Positions 10,704-20,667 of a stretch of 64,000 nt of DNA are shown in pieces. Positions within the stretch are counted from its first letter, which is position 1; each line of letters opens with the position of its first letter. The DNA comes from Strobilurus pachycystidiatus (lineage: Eukaryota > Basidiomycota > Agaricomycetes > Agaricales > Physalacriaceae), in NCBI GenBank assembly GCA_019915135.1, contig JAHLMK010000012.1:558001-622000 (forward strand), in the 5' to 3' direction. The notes beneath the pieces are model-generated. The model had not been told where the DNA came from. It did no database searches and saw only the letters and a program-made list of their open reading frames with translations. A program made the position numbers and the translations under genes.

Positions 10704-12380
10704 CTAGGCAGCTGTTGAGCGCTTCGCTCGCTTCTGCCGCGGGTGAACAAACATTCCTCCGCCAAAATACTGGCATTCTCCAGCCTGCGACTCGTTACCG
10801 GTGTGCTCTATGTATGACTGACGACTGATCTCCAGGATGTTATGAGCGCCGTACAAATAGAAGTTTCTGGCCGTAGGACGTCCCCGCTTACGCCAGTTTT
10901 GAGCGTTGGGACATTTGTAGGCACACATCATATCAGAGTTGCTCGACCCTTCATCATCGGTTTCCGCCGTCAAGATGACAGAATGAAGGGAGACCTCGAA
11001 GTGGTCCTTGAGCCTGTCATAGATCAAGGCATCGGCACCTTTAAGGTACTGCGGCAAGATACTCTCCTGACGATAGAGGTGGTGAAGGGCAAACGCGACC
11101 TCACCATCCTTGGCTCTGTCAAACTTGGCCTGGATGAGGGCGACAAGTTTGTCCAGACTCTTTTCGTTCTCCGCGACTACGCCGGTCGGGCGGAAGACGT
11201 CCGTCCCCTTGCTGTAAAGGTGCCTGTAGGCATCCTGAGCGTTTAGGTAGGCATCTTCGCCTTGTTCGAGCTCGTCGTCACCCTGGTGTTCATCTTTATC
11301 CTCCTCGTCTTCATCGTTCTCCTCGTCATCGCCCTTGTCTTCCTCATCTTCATCGTTATCACCGTCATCTTTATCGCTCTCCTCGTCATCGCCTTTGTCT
11401 TCCTCATCTTCGTGGTTCTTCTCGCCCTCGCCCTCGCCCTCGCCCTCGCCCTCGCCCTCGCGGCCCTTGCCCTCGACTTCAGGCTTGTCCCCCTCCGGAT
11501 TGGCATCTTTGACACTCGTTGGTCGAATGGGATCATCCAATAGGATGTCGTATTGCAGGACAATACGAACGCCCTTTTCGACAGGTTCGACCTTATGCTC
11601 GACATCGGTATAGAAAGCCACCGCCTGAAGCTCGGCAGTGGGGTCAACGATCATATCCGGATCCTCCCCCTCCTGAACGTCCTTCGCGTTCGCAGCTGTG
11701 GTATCTTTCCTGCCGCCGCGCGTAGGGACATTGTGCCCCGATGTTGGCCGCGGTCGCATGTCAAAGCTCTTTTCGACGCCACGATGGCGAAGAATAAGGT
11801 CGCCACCCGTCCAGGCAGTGTTAAGGGCAACGAGGAGGGTACCGTGGTGATTACGGCCGTGCGTGGTGTCGCGATGCCAATCGAAATGACCGCCGGCTTT
11901 GTACACTGCAACTTTGTACAGTTGAAGGCGGCAACGCTTGCCGATGAACAGAGTGTCATTAAGGGTTCCCTGAAGCGGTTGCTCGTGGAGGATGTGGGAA
12001 GGTTCAGCAATGTCCTTCGCCACAATCTCATAGCCGCGACGATAGTCTAAATCCATGACTGTATCAGGACCCCTGCCGAACATGGAAGGGGTTTTGGTGG
12101 CGGCCTCGAGGAGCTTATCGACGTTGGGAGCTTTGACCGATCCGAAGGCGGCAGGATCCTCAATCGGGCCAAATTTTCCATGTTCACTGCTAATGTGGAA
12201 GTAGCGAGAGATGGGGAATGAGGTATAAGGGACGGATAGAATTTCGTTCAGAGTCTCGGTGAATTCTGTGCTTTGGATCACAACGCTGTATCCGTCAAAG
12301 CTGGTCATCTTCTGATTCAATTCCAGGAACTCGATGACGGGATGCATGCGGTCTGGCTTGGTTGGCGTAGTGGCTGACAT
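10704..12380 (-). CDS. Fe(II)/2-oxoglutarate oxygenase, copy A, with acidic insertion
   Basis: Single-exon oxygenase of the prolyl-hydroxylase-like 2OG-Fe(II) superfamily. The iron site is visible as HFD (His165, Asp167) and a distal His262, with the 2OG-binding Arg272 ten residues later (EHKVEP...GVRIVLQY), the classical spacing. Between the catalytic core and the carboxy-terminal half lies a Glu/Asp/Lys/Gly tract of about 70 residues (about 308-375) that copy B lacks. It is encoded partly by a hexamer run near 11420-11465. The ATG at 12378-12380 is chosen over the one at 12395 because a conserved 5' UTR intron (12381-12444) appears to end in CAG directly before it, as in copy B. The substrate is unknown. 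Low-complexity acidic tails are common in nuclear proteins, but no localisation signal is certain. Confidence 0.88.
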   Translation of the reverse strand: MSATTPTKPDRMHPVIEFLELNQKMTSFDGYSVVIQSTEFTETLNEILSVPYTSFPISRYFHISSEHGKFGPIEDPAAFGSVKAPNVDKLLEAATKTPSMFGRGPDTVMDLDYRRGYEIVAKDIAEPSHILHEQPLQGTLNDTLFIGKRCRLQLYKVAVYKAGGHFDWHRDTTHGRNHHGTLLVALNTAWTGGDLILRHRGVEKSFDMRPRPTSGHNVPTRGGRKDTTAANAKDVQEGEDPDMIVDPTAELQAVAFYTDVEHKVEPVEKGVRIVLQYDILLDDPIRPTSVKDANPEGDKPEVEGKGREGEGEGEGEGEGEKNHEDEEDKGDDEESDKDDGDNDEDEEDKGDDEENDEDEEDKDEHQGDDELEQGEDAYLNAQDAYRHLYSKGTDVFRPTGVVAENEKSLDKLVALIQAKFDRAKDGEVAFALHHLYRQESILPQYLKGADALIYDRLKDHFEVSLHSVILTAETDDEGSSNSDMMCAYKCPNAQNWRKRGRPTARNFYLYGAHNILEISRQSYIEHTGNESQAGECQYFGGGMFVHPRQKRAKRSTAA

Positions 12381-12444
12381 CTGTGACGATTGCATGTCTC
12401 ATGAGGGTCTGAAGTACGAGGCTAAGAATGAACAAAGCACGCAC
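12381..12444 (-). other. Probable 5' UTR intron of oxygenase copy A
   Basis: On the minus strand the segment begins GTGCGTGC and ends CACAG immediately before the chosen start codon. The equivalent stretch before copy B (19089-19143) begins GTGAGTAC and ends ACACAG directly before ATG. Conservation of both splice ends and of the abutting ATG supports a leader intron whose acceptor defines the start. Confidence 0.65.
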
Positions 12445-12510
12445 CGTTGTTGATAACACTTGAAGCTTGATGGTGGACAGGTTGAAAGGGAGAATTGTGG
12501 CGCGTCTTCG

Positions 12511-12520
12511 TATTTATAGG
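12511..12520 (-). promoter_or_regulatory. TATA-like box of oxygenase copy A
   Basis: CCTATAAATA reads on the minus strand about 70 bp upstream of the leader intron donor. The matching promoter of copy B has CCTATAACAATAA near 19023. The surrounding 150 bp (GACGCGCCAC..., CACCTGTCC...) is conserved between the two copies. Confidence 0.45.
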
Positions 12521-13347
12521 CAGATTCCTGGAAAGGCCACAAAACCCATGACCGACGATCTGCCAGTGCGGATCGAGCCACAAAAGTTGAACTCAGGATC
12601 GAGCCAGGCAGCGGCAGCTCTGGGGATGTAGATCTTCAGGTCAAAATTGGGTTGGCGCGGGCTGAATTCAATTATGCATTGCAAGAAGACGCGCTCAGAA
12701 AGCCGAAGCAACCTGATAGACAACTGAAGACAGTGCACCGTAGACCGGAGAACAAGGAATCCAGGATCATGGAGTGATGCTGAATCCTGATGGGCGTTTG
12801 GACCCTAGCTAGCGCATCCGGCTGACTACTGGCAAGCGACGGCGACATCACCGTAAGAAACCCCGTGGGCCGTGGGTCGTGAACCTGACAGTGCTGACAC
12901 TCGATTTCGAGCTCCGACCGCTCATCGGCACCGTGACATTTCGGCATTCCTTCTCTCTCCCATCTTTTCTCCCATAAACAACACAATACGAATTCTGGTT
13001 TGGCCATTTTACGCGTAGCAGGGTATGGAGTGAAACTCAGATGACTTGCGAAGTGACTGATGGCTTGGATACGGAAATGCCTGGCGACTTACAAACCGTT
13101 CTCCTCTTGCAATGTCAGCTTCACTGGGGAAACATTCAATGCACCTTTTGTTGCACACAAAGGAGTGGGCCATGTGTTTGTTGTACCCGATCGCGATTTT
13201 TCCACATGCGCAGACGCCCAGGCTTTCAATCAGTGGCACATCAATCGCACCTTGTCTTTTAACCATCACAGTAGCTCTTGAACTTGCTCGGTATGATCTT
13301 GCACGTTTCTTCTCGCCGTAGTGCTCTGATCAACTGCTTGTAGCACT
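12521..13347. other. Intergenic region between divergent genes
   Basis: This holds the rest of the oxygenase-A promoter, whose first 250 bp or so resembles that of copy B at about 18780-19080, and the upstream region of the F-box gene. No open frame here shows family features. Confidence 0.4.
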
Positions 13348-15028
13348 ATGACCGATTCTCGTCTCTCAGCCACCCGTGCGAATGTACTGTCAGCGAGTCT
13401 CTGTTCCCTTCACCTCGAGGTATCGCCAGAGTCCAGTCTGCGCCAGTCCATTAGGGAGGACGAACAGTGTCTTGCTGCGACAATGTTAGAGATCGAGCAT
13501 CTTCGCGCTGAGAGTGCTGCTATTGCCTCGCGTCTTCGCACGGCTATGAGGCTGGAAGAGGCAATCCGTGCTTCCATTCGTCGCCACTCGGATCTGCTTT
13601 CAACGCAGCCTATCAGAGTCTTCCCAGCAGAGGTCCTCTGCTCGATCTTTCTACACTTCCGATACAAGTACGAGGTGGAAGCGACGTCCGGGGATTCCGT
13701 TCACGACGGGTGCTTGGAGTTATGCAAGGCCAACATGGTACTTCAAGTGGTGTGTTGTCGTTGGCGGGATATTGTTGCTTTGGAGCCTCGCATGTGGACA
13801 GCTATTCCCATCTCATGCTGTCGATTGTCGACTGGCATAGACAATTATAACGCGGTGCATCGCTTGCATTCACCCAATGCCGTCCACCGAAAGGAGTTCT
13901 GGGACTTGTTCCGGGATACGATTGGCCGCGCTGGTTCTCTTCCTCTCCGCATCCTCTTCCACATAAACCTTCAGAACTATGTCACCGACTCGGAGCGCCT
14001 ATTCAACACAATGCTTTCACTCCTCCCTCGCACATGCACCCTATCCATGGATATCGATTTGTCGTGGAGGTCCGTTCCTACTTGGCGCTCAAAGTCCCTG
14101 GCTGTAAAGTCACACACGCTCGCCTTCGCGAGAATCAACGTCTACAACAATACCAACGAGGCTCGTCAAAAAGTGGGAAGCATCTTCTCTAGCGCAATTT
14201 CCCTTGTCACGGAATTGCGGCTCAGCAGGTTCCCCTTGAACCTCGTTCGAAGATCGCACACATGACCATTCTTCATGTCCACGAGTTCTCGCTTCGGCCG
14301 CTCCTAGACTGTATCGAGCATTCGCCTCTGCTCGAGTCTCTCGATGTTGTTGGCCTTCTGCGTGACACGTCGGATCCCTTGGATCGTATCACACAATTGC
14401 GAATCGTAAGGCATGACAGGCTTCACACCCTTATGCTTGGCAACGGTTTGCGTAACGGCAAGTCCGGGCGCGATACCGACGTCCTCTTCGAGCATGTTAC
14501 TTTGCCCGCTCTCACTTACCTCGAAGTTCGTGAGAGCGCATATGGCCCATGGCCGCCATCCGATGAACCCGTGAAGTTTGCCAGGCGCTCTGGCTTCGCT
14601 TTGGACAGGCTCTTCGGGTGGCTGCCAATGACAAGATCTCGGATATCTTAGTCGACCAGAAATCGCTCACGAAATTCCATGTACTTGACAAGTGGAATTC
14701 CCCAAGCGTCAACTCGTCTCTTCTCGGGTTCCTCACCCCACAACCTTTGCATGCGTTTACACGTCCTTGCCTTCCAGCACTCTCCCGTCTCTCGAGCTCA
14801 GTTGAGGCATATGAGCCAAACCTCGTTGTAGACCTGCTGAGGGCGCGGTTCATTGACTATGCGACACTTGGCGAGCTTAAAATCCATGTTTATATGCGAC
14901 AGAACCGTGGAAGCACCGAAGGGTATCAGGCTGCCTACGAGAGTGAAGCACAGAGCTATCGTGATATGTTTTACCCATTCGAGTACAAGGGCCTGAAAGT
15001 CATCAACGGCCATCGCATGAAAGCATAG
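13348..15028 (+). pseudogene. F-box protein gene with two frameshifts
   Basis: F-box proteins are substrate adaptors of SCF ubiquitin ligases. The amino end has a coiled-coil-like helix (EDEQCLAATMLEIEHLRAES) followed by an F-box (FPAEVLCSIFLHF ... CCRWRDIVALEPRMWTAIPI), the arrangement usual in agaricomycete F-box proteins, then a leucine-rich body. The open frame must jump near 14232-14240 (frame of 13348 to frame of 14262) and again near 14605-14618 (to the frame ending at 15028). Protein similarity clearly continues across both jumps, and no splice signals of suitable length fit there. I therefore read it as a gene broken by two single-base indels; sequencing error is the alternative. Nothing like it is present in the mirror-image copy of the block. 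Confidence 0.65.
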
Positions 15029-15280
15029 ATCTTTCCATGTATATATGACTTTCACTACGATGAACTTCATTCTCTTTTCTTTTTGTGAAAATGCTAGGAG
15101 GACACGCAGTTTGTAAGGAGATACACGAATCATCAGGGATAGGCTCGTAGGGTTTGAAGGAAAAATGTAGAATGAAAAAGAACATATCACACCACAAAAG
15201 CATGGTAGCGAACGTATAGAGGAGAGAAACGATTGAAACGAATGCAACCTTGCATGCCCCACAACTCAGAGTGGCGAACT

Positions 15281-17277
15281 CTATTTGCGATCCCGGTCCT
15301 GTACATCAGACGCCGCTAGCGCTTGCAAGACATGCTCCCTACGCAGCCACTTGTCCTCGGGGGTAAAGTACCAGCTGAGGATACCAAAGATCGTCACCGC
15401 ACCCATGATCACAGGCGCCTACATACGTCGCTTGATTAGCGAGAACGGAGGTGTGGTGAACACTAGAAGAACTTACAAAGTTGAAAGTCTCAGCAGTAAC
15501 CGGGAAGAAGTACGGCGAGGCCATAACCGCGAACAACAGCCCGTTGAAGAAGATCGCAGCGATATAGAACGGCTTCGCCAGCCTCCCCAGACGGAAGTGT
15601 GATGACTGGAAGTTGTCGGGCGTCATGAACAGGCGCAGGAGTGCGATGAGTCCATAGGCAGCGATGGTTGGGATCCCCCCGGCGGACACCAGCGAATAGA
15701 AGGCGACTTGCGACGGCAGGATCGTGCACAGGATGAGGGCACCGAAGACATAGATGACGGTGACGGCGTTCTTGGGCTGGCCGGCGGAGTCGACTTTGCC
15801 GATCCAGGAAGATAAGGGAAGGACACCGTCACGGGCTACGGCGAAGACCAGCCTGGAGGCGGCGACGACGGCGACACTGGTGTTCTGCGATGATGATGAG
15901 ATATAGAAGGGAGGGAGAAAGGAGGGACAGGAAGACTGACGAGGATCAACCCGATGACAGCGATGATTGTCATGAAGACACTAGGCCCTTTGCCCAAAGC
16001 CAGCGCGTAGAGCTGCACGAACGGCTGAGGTGCATCGAGGGCAAACAACGTGTCCAAATCCGGGGTGCAGAAGAGGAAGAGAATGGCAGTGGCGAAACCG
16101 AAAACGCTGGTCGCGACGGCGCTGGTGATAATTCCCTTCCCGGCAACCACGCTGATGAGGGTGTTAGCAAAAAAGATTCAGGGCCAAGAGGCTGGTATGA
16201 ATACCTAGCGTTCTTAGTCTCTTCCGCGATGTGACCAGAAGCATCGAACCCAGTTAATGTGCCACCGGTGAACAAGCTGCATGGAGCATGAGCATGTGGC
16301 AGAACACGACTATTGAAAAGAAACTTACAAGCAAAGAATCCAATTCCAACCAGCTGGTGCACCAGTTCCGTTATCTGAAGAAGAATAAGAATGGGCGGAT
16401 TGGAAGGGCTCTCATTGCTCTTACAAGTCATCGTGAAGACCTCGCTAGCGCTTCGGAATCCGTAAGTCCGGTGAACACCAATGGGGAGCCAGATGGCGCA
16501 GAGCAAGAAGTCGACCATCATCAACCCGGCCGAGAACTTGAACACAGCAGAGTACAATCGCGGAGGGAGGTAGTTGATGGCAATAGCAATGACGAGCATT
16601 ACTTCGGATATAGCCCAGATGAACGCGCGCCATTTCACGTTGTCGTTTGAAGCTCCGCCAGGGAAGTCGACTTCCCATACCTGCAGCTGAGAGACGATGT
16701 AGTTGGCGGTGGTCTAGGCATGGGTATGATAAGGGTGCGGACGATAGGTATAGAAAGACGAAAGCTGATGTACCTGACAGTTGCCGGCAGCGAATGTCAT
16801 CCAAGCGGTGCATGACCACCAGGCGACGACGAAGCCGAAGAAGCGAGCGTATTTTGGGCCCGCACTCTCAGCAGCCCAGATGTAGATGGATCCGCTGAGA
16901 GGGAGGGCAGAGCAGATCTCGGCCAGTACGAAGGCGGTGATCAACATGAAGAAGATCGTGATGAGGTAGGAAGACCTGGGGAGAGGTGAGGATGAAGCGT
17001 TTGGACCTGGTATCAGAAAGCACTCGCCATATCGCAGCTGGTCCACCAGCAAGCAGTCCAAGGAAGATGGCCGATCTGATGAAATTCATGAGCGCATTCT
17101 TCGCGTGAGAACAGACTCGATACTGACCGAACACCACCAATGAAGTTGAGAGCGCAGAAGCTTGCACAGAAGCTCTCGACGAGGTGCCAGGTTCTATGCA
17201 ATTGCTGCACGTTCAATCTTCAGCCAACTCCCAATTCAGAAAAGGGATTCGCCTACTTGTTTGTAACCTAGTTGTTC
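15281..17277 (-). CDS. Amino-acid-permease-type transporter, likely thiamine importer (Thi9-like)
   Basis: Integral membrane transporter of the APC superfamily (GABA/choline permease group). On the minus strand the exons give EQLGYKQ, QLHRTWHLVESFCASFCAL, a transmembrane run with FFMLITAFVLAEICSALPLSG then SIYIWAAESAGPKYARFFG, more helices including LISVVAGKGIITSAVATSVF, and a carboxy end in SDVQDRDRK. The stop is at 15281-15283. About eight short introns are needed. The first coding exon I can place is 17257-17277, just after a TTAG acceptor. No ATG in frame is visible after that acceptor, so the true start must lie in an upstream exon I could not resolve. A TPP riboswitch sits just upstream (17348-17462), so I infer thiamine or a precursor as the substrate; S. 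pombe Thi9 is a thiamine transporter of this superfamily. A broken 3' copy lies at 22480-23135. Confidence 0.85.
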
Positions 17278-17347
17278 CTAACATAACAATCAGTACTTCC
17301 ATTCCTAGCTCCCGTAGGAGCGTAAAAAAGTGGTGAAAACACTGGGG

Positions 17348-17462
17348 GGCTTCCCTACGCAGGTCTGAGCGCTGATCAGGTTCAAGCGGTATATCTCAAC
17401 CCCCAACGGTACATCTCGTCCAACGAGGGACTCGATAGCACACGTTGGGGATACCCGCAGCC
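17348..17462 (-). ncRNA. TPP (thiamine pyrophosphate) riboswitch aptamer
   Basis: Read on the minus strand the conserved TPP-aptamer blocks occur in order: TTGAGATATACC, then TTGAACCTGATC, then CTGCGTAGGGAAGCC. Pairing supports the fold. P1 is GGCT at 17459-17462 with AGCC at 17348-17351. P2 is GCGG.TAT with ATA.CCGC. P3 is CCCCAACG with CGTTGGGG, extended by a long hairpin around TCGAGTCCCTCGTTGGACGA. A short P5 CAG/CTG follows. Fungal TPP riboswitches lie in 5' leader introns and act by changing splicing. Here the aptamer precedes the transporter's first recognisable exon by about 70 nt, and a possible donor (G|GTATCC) lies inside the P2/P3 strand. This element is strong evidence for thiamine control of the transporter. 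Confidence 0.92.
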
Positions 17463-18061
17463 ATTTCCAGTTTAACCACTAGGAATGAACGTTACCGAAT
17501 CGCAGCAGCAGTCAGACGCATTGCAGGGCAGCAGTCGTCCCGCTGGTTTTTTCCCGTTTGTTTACCAATTGGAGTTCGTCCGAGTCCTGGAACCGGGGCG
17601 GCTCTTCGGTTGTCGAGTCCTTGCTTTGAGAGTGCACGGACATTTCTGCTGGGGAAAGGTAGTGGTGGTGGGAAGGATGATAGGGCTACCAAAGGTCCGG
17701 GTTTTTAAGCTCGGGCACTAGTGTGCTGCCACTGCCAGTGATGGTGGTGGTCCGGGTCGGAGCTGGGTGAGAATGCGAAAAAAGAGCATCGGCCCGATCA
17801 GGCACAATCAATCCAATCAATGAATGGGAGCCTCAGGGGAGCCTGAATGGGCCGAGTCTCGACTGTCTGTCCTTTCTATAAGTAGTCTCATTCCCGACGC
17901 GTGCTCACTTTTGGACCCAAATAGTGCAGAGATGTTACCAAGTTCGCCAGTGATCTCTGTGCTAGTCGTCCGTTTTTCTCACGTAGACCGGACCGACGAG
18001 CAAGACAGGGTGGGGAGAGGTCCAGAACGGAACGGATGGGAACGAGACGGGCATTATATTA
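17463..18061. other. Leader/promoter region of the transporter
   Basis: The minus-strand 5' leader and promoter of the riboswitch-controlled transporter should lie here. A short upstream reading frame (MRLTAAAIR, near 17495-17520) ends at a GTAACG that could serve as a splice donor. No other gene is visible. Confidence 0.4.
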
Positions 18062-18548
18062 GGGGAGCTCAGAGTTGGGTCGGTCGGTTGGTCGGATGGT
18101 CGGTCGACCCGCTGACAAAGGTCACCTCGCCCAATTTGGATGTCACCTTCTGCCAGGACCTGCCTGTCCGATAAAGCCCGAGCTCGGGCGTACTAGCACA
18201 ACACCGGTATGCGTGCAGCAATATCTTGACCACAGCAATAGTGGCATTTTGCTTTGGTTTTTTGAGTTGTATGGAGAGCTGCAGCAACAATCAATCAGAA
18301 CCTAGAATGATCAAGCTACTTATTGTGGCGCATTGACTAGAAATCTCAGGGCATCCAGTACTGCTCGAAACCTCCGAAATACTTTGTGTTTAACGTTTGC
18401 AGCCTGCAGTGCATTTAAATAAGTGTATACGCGTTAGATATCTCTTTTGCGGGAGAGACTAGAGGTTCGTGACCATCTGTGACCGGTATTCGGTCCGTCA
18501 GCCCGACCGACCATCCGACCAACCGACCGACCCAACTCTGAGCTCCCC
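18062..18548. mobile_element. Second MITE-like element, about 50-bp terminal inverted repeats
   Basis: The left end GGGGAGCTCAGAGTTGGGT and the following GGTCGG-rich stretch (18062 to about 18110) are repeated in near-perfect inverted form at about 18500-18548. TA dinucleotides border both ends (18060-18061 and 18549-18550). The interior of about 390 bp has no meaningful frame. The GGGG terminus and TA duplication are shared with the element at 7389-7686, but the rest of the repeats differ, so the two may belong to different families of one superfamily. Confidence 0.85.
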
Positions 18549-19088
18549 TATTGTCTCCTGCTCTCGGTATGGTCTCTAGCGCACCATTTTCCCCGATGAA
18601 CGGTTGAGCGCGAAATAGTTTGATTGGTATGTGCAATCATTGCGCTATGCATTACTGCCACTACCGGTGACTATAATAATAAAATATGTAGGGCCGTAGT
18701 GAGTGAAATCAATTGCTCTGGATCGTAATCAGTCCGACTTCGTCTTGACTCTTCTCAAACGTCCGCTCTTTGTCGAGCAGCAATTTTCCATGGTTCCGGT
18801 TCTCTGGTCTACGGTACACTTACCCTCACTGGCTTGTCTAATAGGTCGCTTCGGCTTTATTAACACGCTTTCCTACGATGGTTCAATTGAGCCTTCGCTA
18901 ACCCAACCTTTTGACCTAAAGATCCACATTTATGGAGCCTCAATCCTGAGTTCAACTTCTGTGGCTCGGCCGCCCGATCCACAGATCGTCGATCATGGGT
19001 TTTGTGGCTCTTCCAGTAATATGCCTATAACAATAACGACGCGCCACTATTTCCTCTCCCCACCTGTCCGTCATCAAGTGCAATTACA

Positions 19089-19143
19089 GTGAGTACTTTG
19101 TTTACTCTCAGCCTGGAAATGCAGACCCTCATGAGACACACAG
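19089..19143 (+). other. Probable 5' UTR intron of oxygenase copy B
   Basis: Begins GTGAGTAC and ends ACACAG directly before the ATG at 19144; it is the counterpart of the leader intron of copy A. Confidence 0.65.
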
Positions 19144-20667
19144 ATGTCAACCCCCGAGCCAACCAAGCCAGCCCGCATGCATCCCGTCCTCGAGTTCCTG
19201 GAAATGGAGAAGAAGACAAACCACGGCTGGGACGGATACACCGTTGTCCAAAGCACGAAACTCGCCGAGACTCTCAACGAAGTCCTATCCGTCCCTTATA
19301 CCTCATTCCCCGTCTCCACCTACTATGAGACTGGCACTAAACATGGAGAATTTGGCCCGACTGGGGATCCTACCGCCTTCGGAACGGTCAGAGCCCCCAA
19401 CGTCGACAAACTCCTCGAGGCCGCCACCAAAACCCCTTCCATGTTCGGCAGGGGTCCCGAGACAGTCATGGATTTGGACTATCGTCGCGGCTATGAAATT
19501 GTGGCGAAGGACATTGCCGAACCTTCCCACATTCTCCGAGAGCAACCGCTCCAGGAAAACCTTAATGACACTCTGTTCATTGGCAAGCGTTGCCGCCTCC
19601 AGCTGTACAAAGTCGCAGTATACAAAGCCGGCGGTCACTTCGATTGGCATCGCGACACCACGCACGGCCGTAATCACCACGGTACCCTCCTCGTCGCCCT
19701 GAACACTGCCTGGACGGGCGGTGACCTCATTCTTCGCCATCGTGGCGTCGAAAAGAGCTTTAATATGCGACCTCGCAAAGAGGGTGATCGGGAAGGCGAC
19801 ACAGCTGCGAGCACGAAGGACTCGGAGGAGGAGGAGAAGGATACGACCGTTGACCCCACTGCCGAGCTTCAGGCGGTGGCCTTCTATACCGACGTCGAGC
19901 ATAAGGTCGAGCCCGTCGAAACAGGCGTTCGTATCGTCCTCCAGTACGACATCCTTCTGGATGATCCCATCCGACCAAAGAGTGACAATGACCGGCTTGC
20001 CAACCTCGATGGCGCTAAGAACCACGAACAAGGCGAAGATGCCTATATACACGCTAAGGGTGCCTACAAGCACCTAAACAGCAAGAAGACAGAAGTCTTC
20101 CGCCCGACCGGCGCAGGCGCGGAGAACGACAAGAGCTTGGACAAACTCGTCGCCCTCTTCGAGGCCAAGTTTGACGAGTTTGAGGATGGTGATGGTGAGG
20201 TTGGGTTTGCCCTTCACCACCTCTATCGGCAGGAGAGTATCCTGCCCCAGTACCTCAAAGGTACTGATGCCTTGATCTATGAAAGGCTCAAGGACCACTT
20301 CGAGGTCATCCTGTACCCTGTCATCTTGACGGCAGATACCGATGGAGAAGGTTGCAACTCAGATATGTATGCCTACAAATGTCTCGACGCCCAAGGTCGG
20401 AAGGACGACGAAGAAGCTCGGAAGGCCGCCCAAGAAGCTTGGAAGGCCGCCCAAGAAGGTCGGAAGGACGCTCAAAGCCGGAAACGGGGACGTCCTATGA
20501 ATAAGACGTTCCATCTATACGACGCCCATAACGTCGTGCAGATCAATAGTCAGGAATACATTGAGTATACCGGCAACGAGGCGCAGGCTGGAAACTGCAA
20601 GTATTTTGGTGGGGGGATGTTTGTGAGCCCGCGGCAGAAGCGAGCGAAGACCTCGACAGCTGACTAG
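19144..20667 (+). CDS. Fe(II)/2-oxoglutarate oxygenase, copy B
   Basis: Single-exon paralogue of the gene at 10704-12380, opening MSTPEPTKPARMHPVLEF. The metal ligands are HFD (His165, Asp167) and His253, with Arg263 for 2OG (EHKVEP...GVRIVLQY). The core around HFDWHRDTTHGRNHHGTLL is unchanged from copy A. The long acidic insert of copy A is absent; only a short acidic stretch (SEEEEKD) remains. Copy B instead has a small repeat near the carboxy end, built on an RKAAQEAWKAAQEG-type unit (20395-20475). The reading frame is intact and the promoter and leader intron resemble copy A. It probably hydroxylates or otherwise oxidises the same type of unknown substrate. The next gene is a converging acyl-CoA-oxidase-like gene, but 2.6 kb away instead of 0.3 kb. 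Confidence 0.9.
   Translation: MSTPEPTKPARMHPVLEFLEMEKKTNHGWDGYTVVQSTKLAETLNEVLSVPYTSFPVSTYYETGTKHGEFGPTGDPTAFGTVRAPNVDKLLEAATKTPSMFGRGPETVMDLDYRRGYEIVAKDIAEPSHILREQPLQENLNDTLFIGKRCRLQLYKVAVYKAGGHFDWHRDTTHGRNHHGTLLVALNTAWTGGDLILRHRGVEKSFNMRPRKEGDREGDTAASTKDSEEEEKDTTVDPTAELQAVAFYTDVEHKVEPVETGVRIVLQYDILLDDPIRPKSDNDRLANLDGAKNHEQGEDAYIHAKGAYKHLNSKKTEVFRPTGAGAENDKSLDKLVALFEAKFDEFEDGDGEVGFALHHLYRQESILPQYLKGTDALIYERLKDHFEVILYPVILTADTDGEGCNSDMYAYKCLDAQGRKDDEEARKAAQEAWKAAQEGRKDAQSRKRGRPMNKTFHLYDAHNVVQINSQEYIEYTGNEAQAGNCKYFGGGMFVSPRQKRAKTSTAD

Noticed and set aside
11262..11543. Plus-strand hydrophobic frame suggesting a membrane protein
   Set aside because: It is the complement of the acidic low-complexity tract of oxygenase copy A; the Leu/Val/Ile/Phe richness is an artefact of GAY/GAR codons read backwards.
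19303..20073. Minus-strand open frame of 256 codons over oxygenase copy B
   Set aside because: Lies inside the oxygenase coding strand, which has the conserved iron and 2OG ligands; similar antisense frames occur over copy A.
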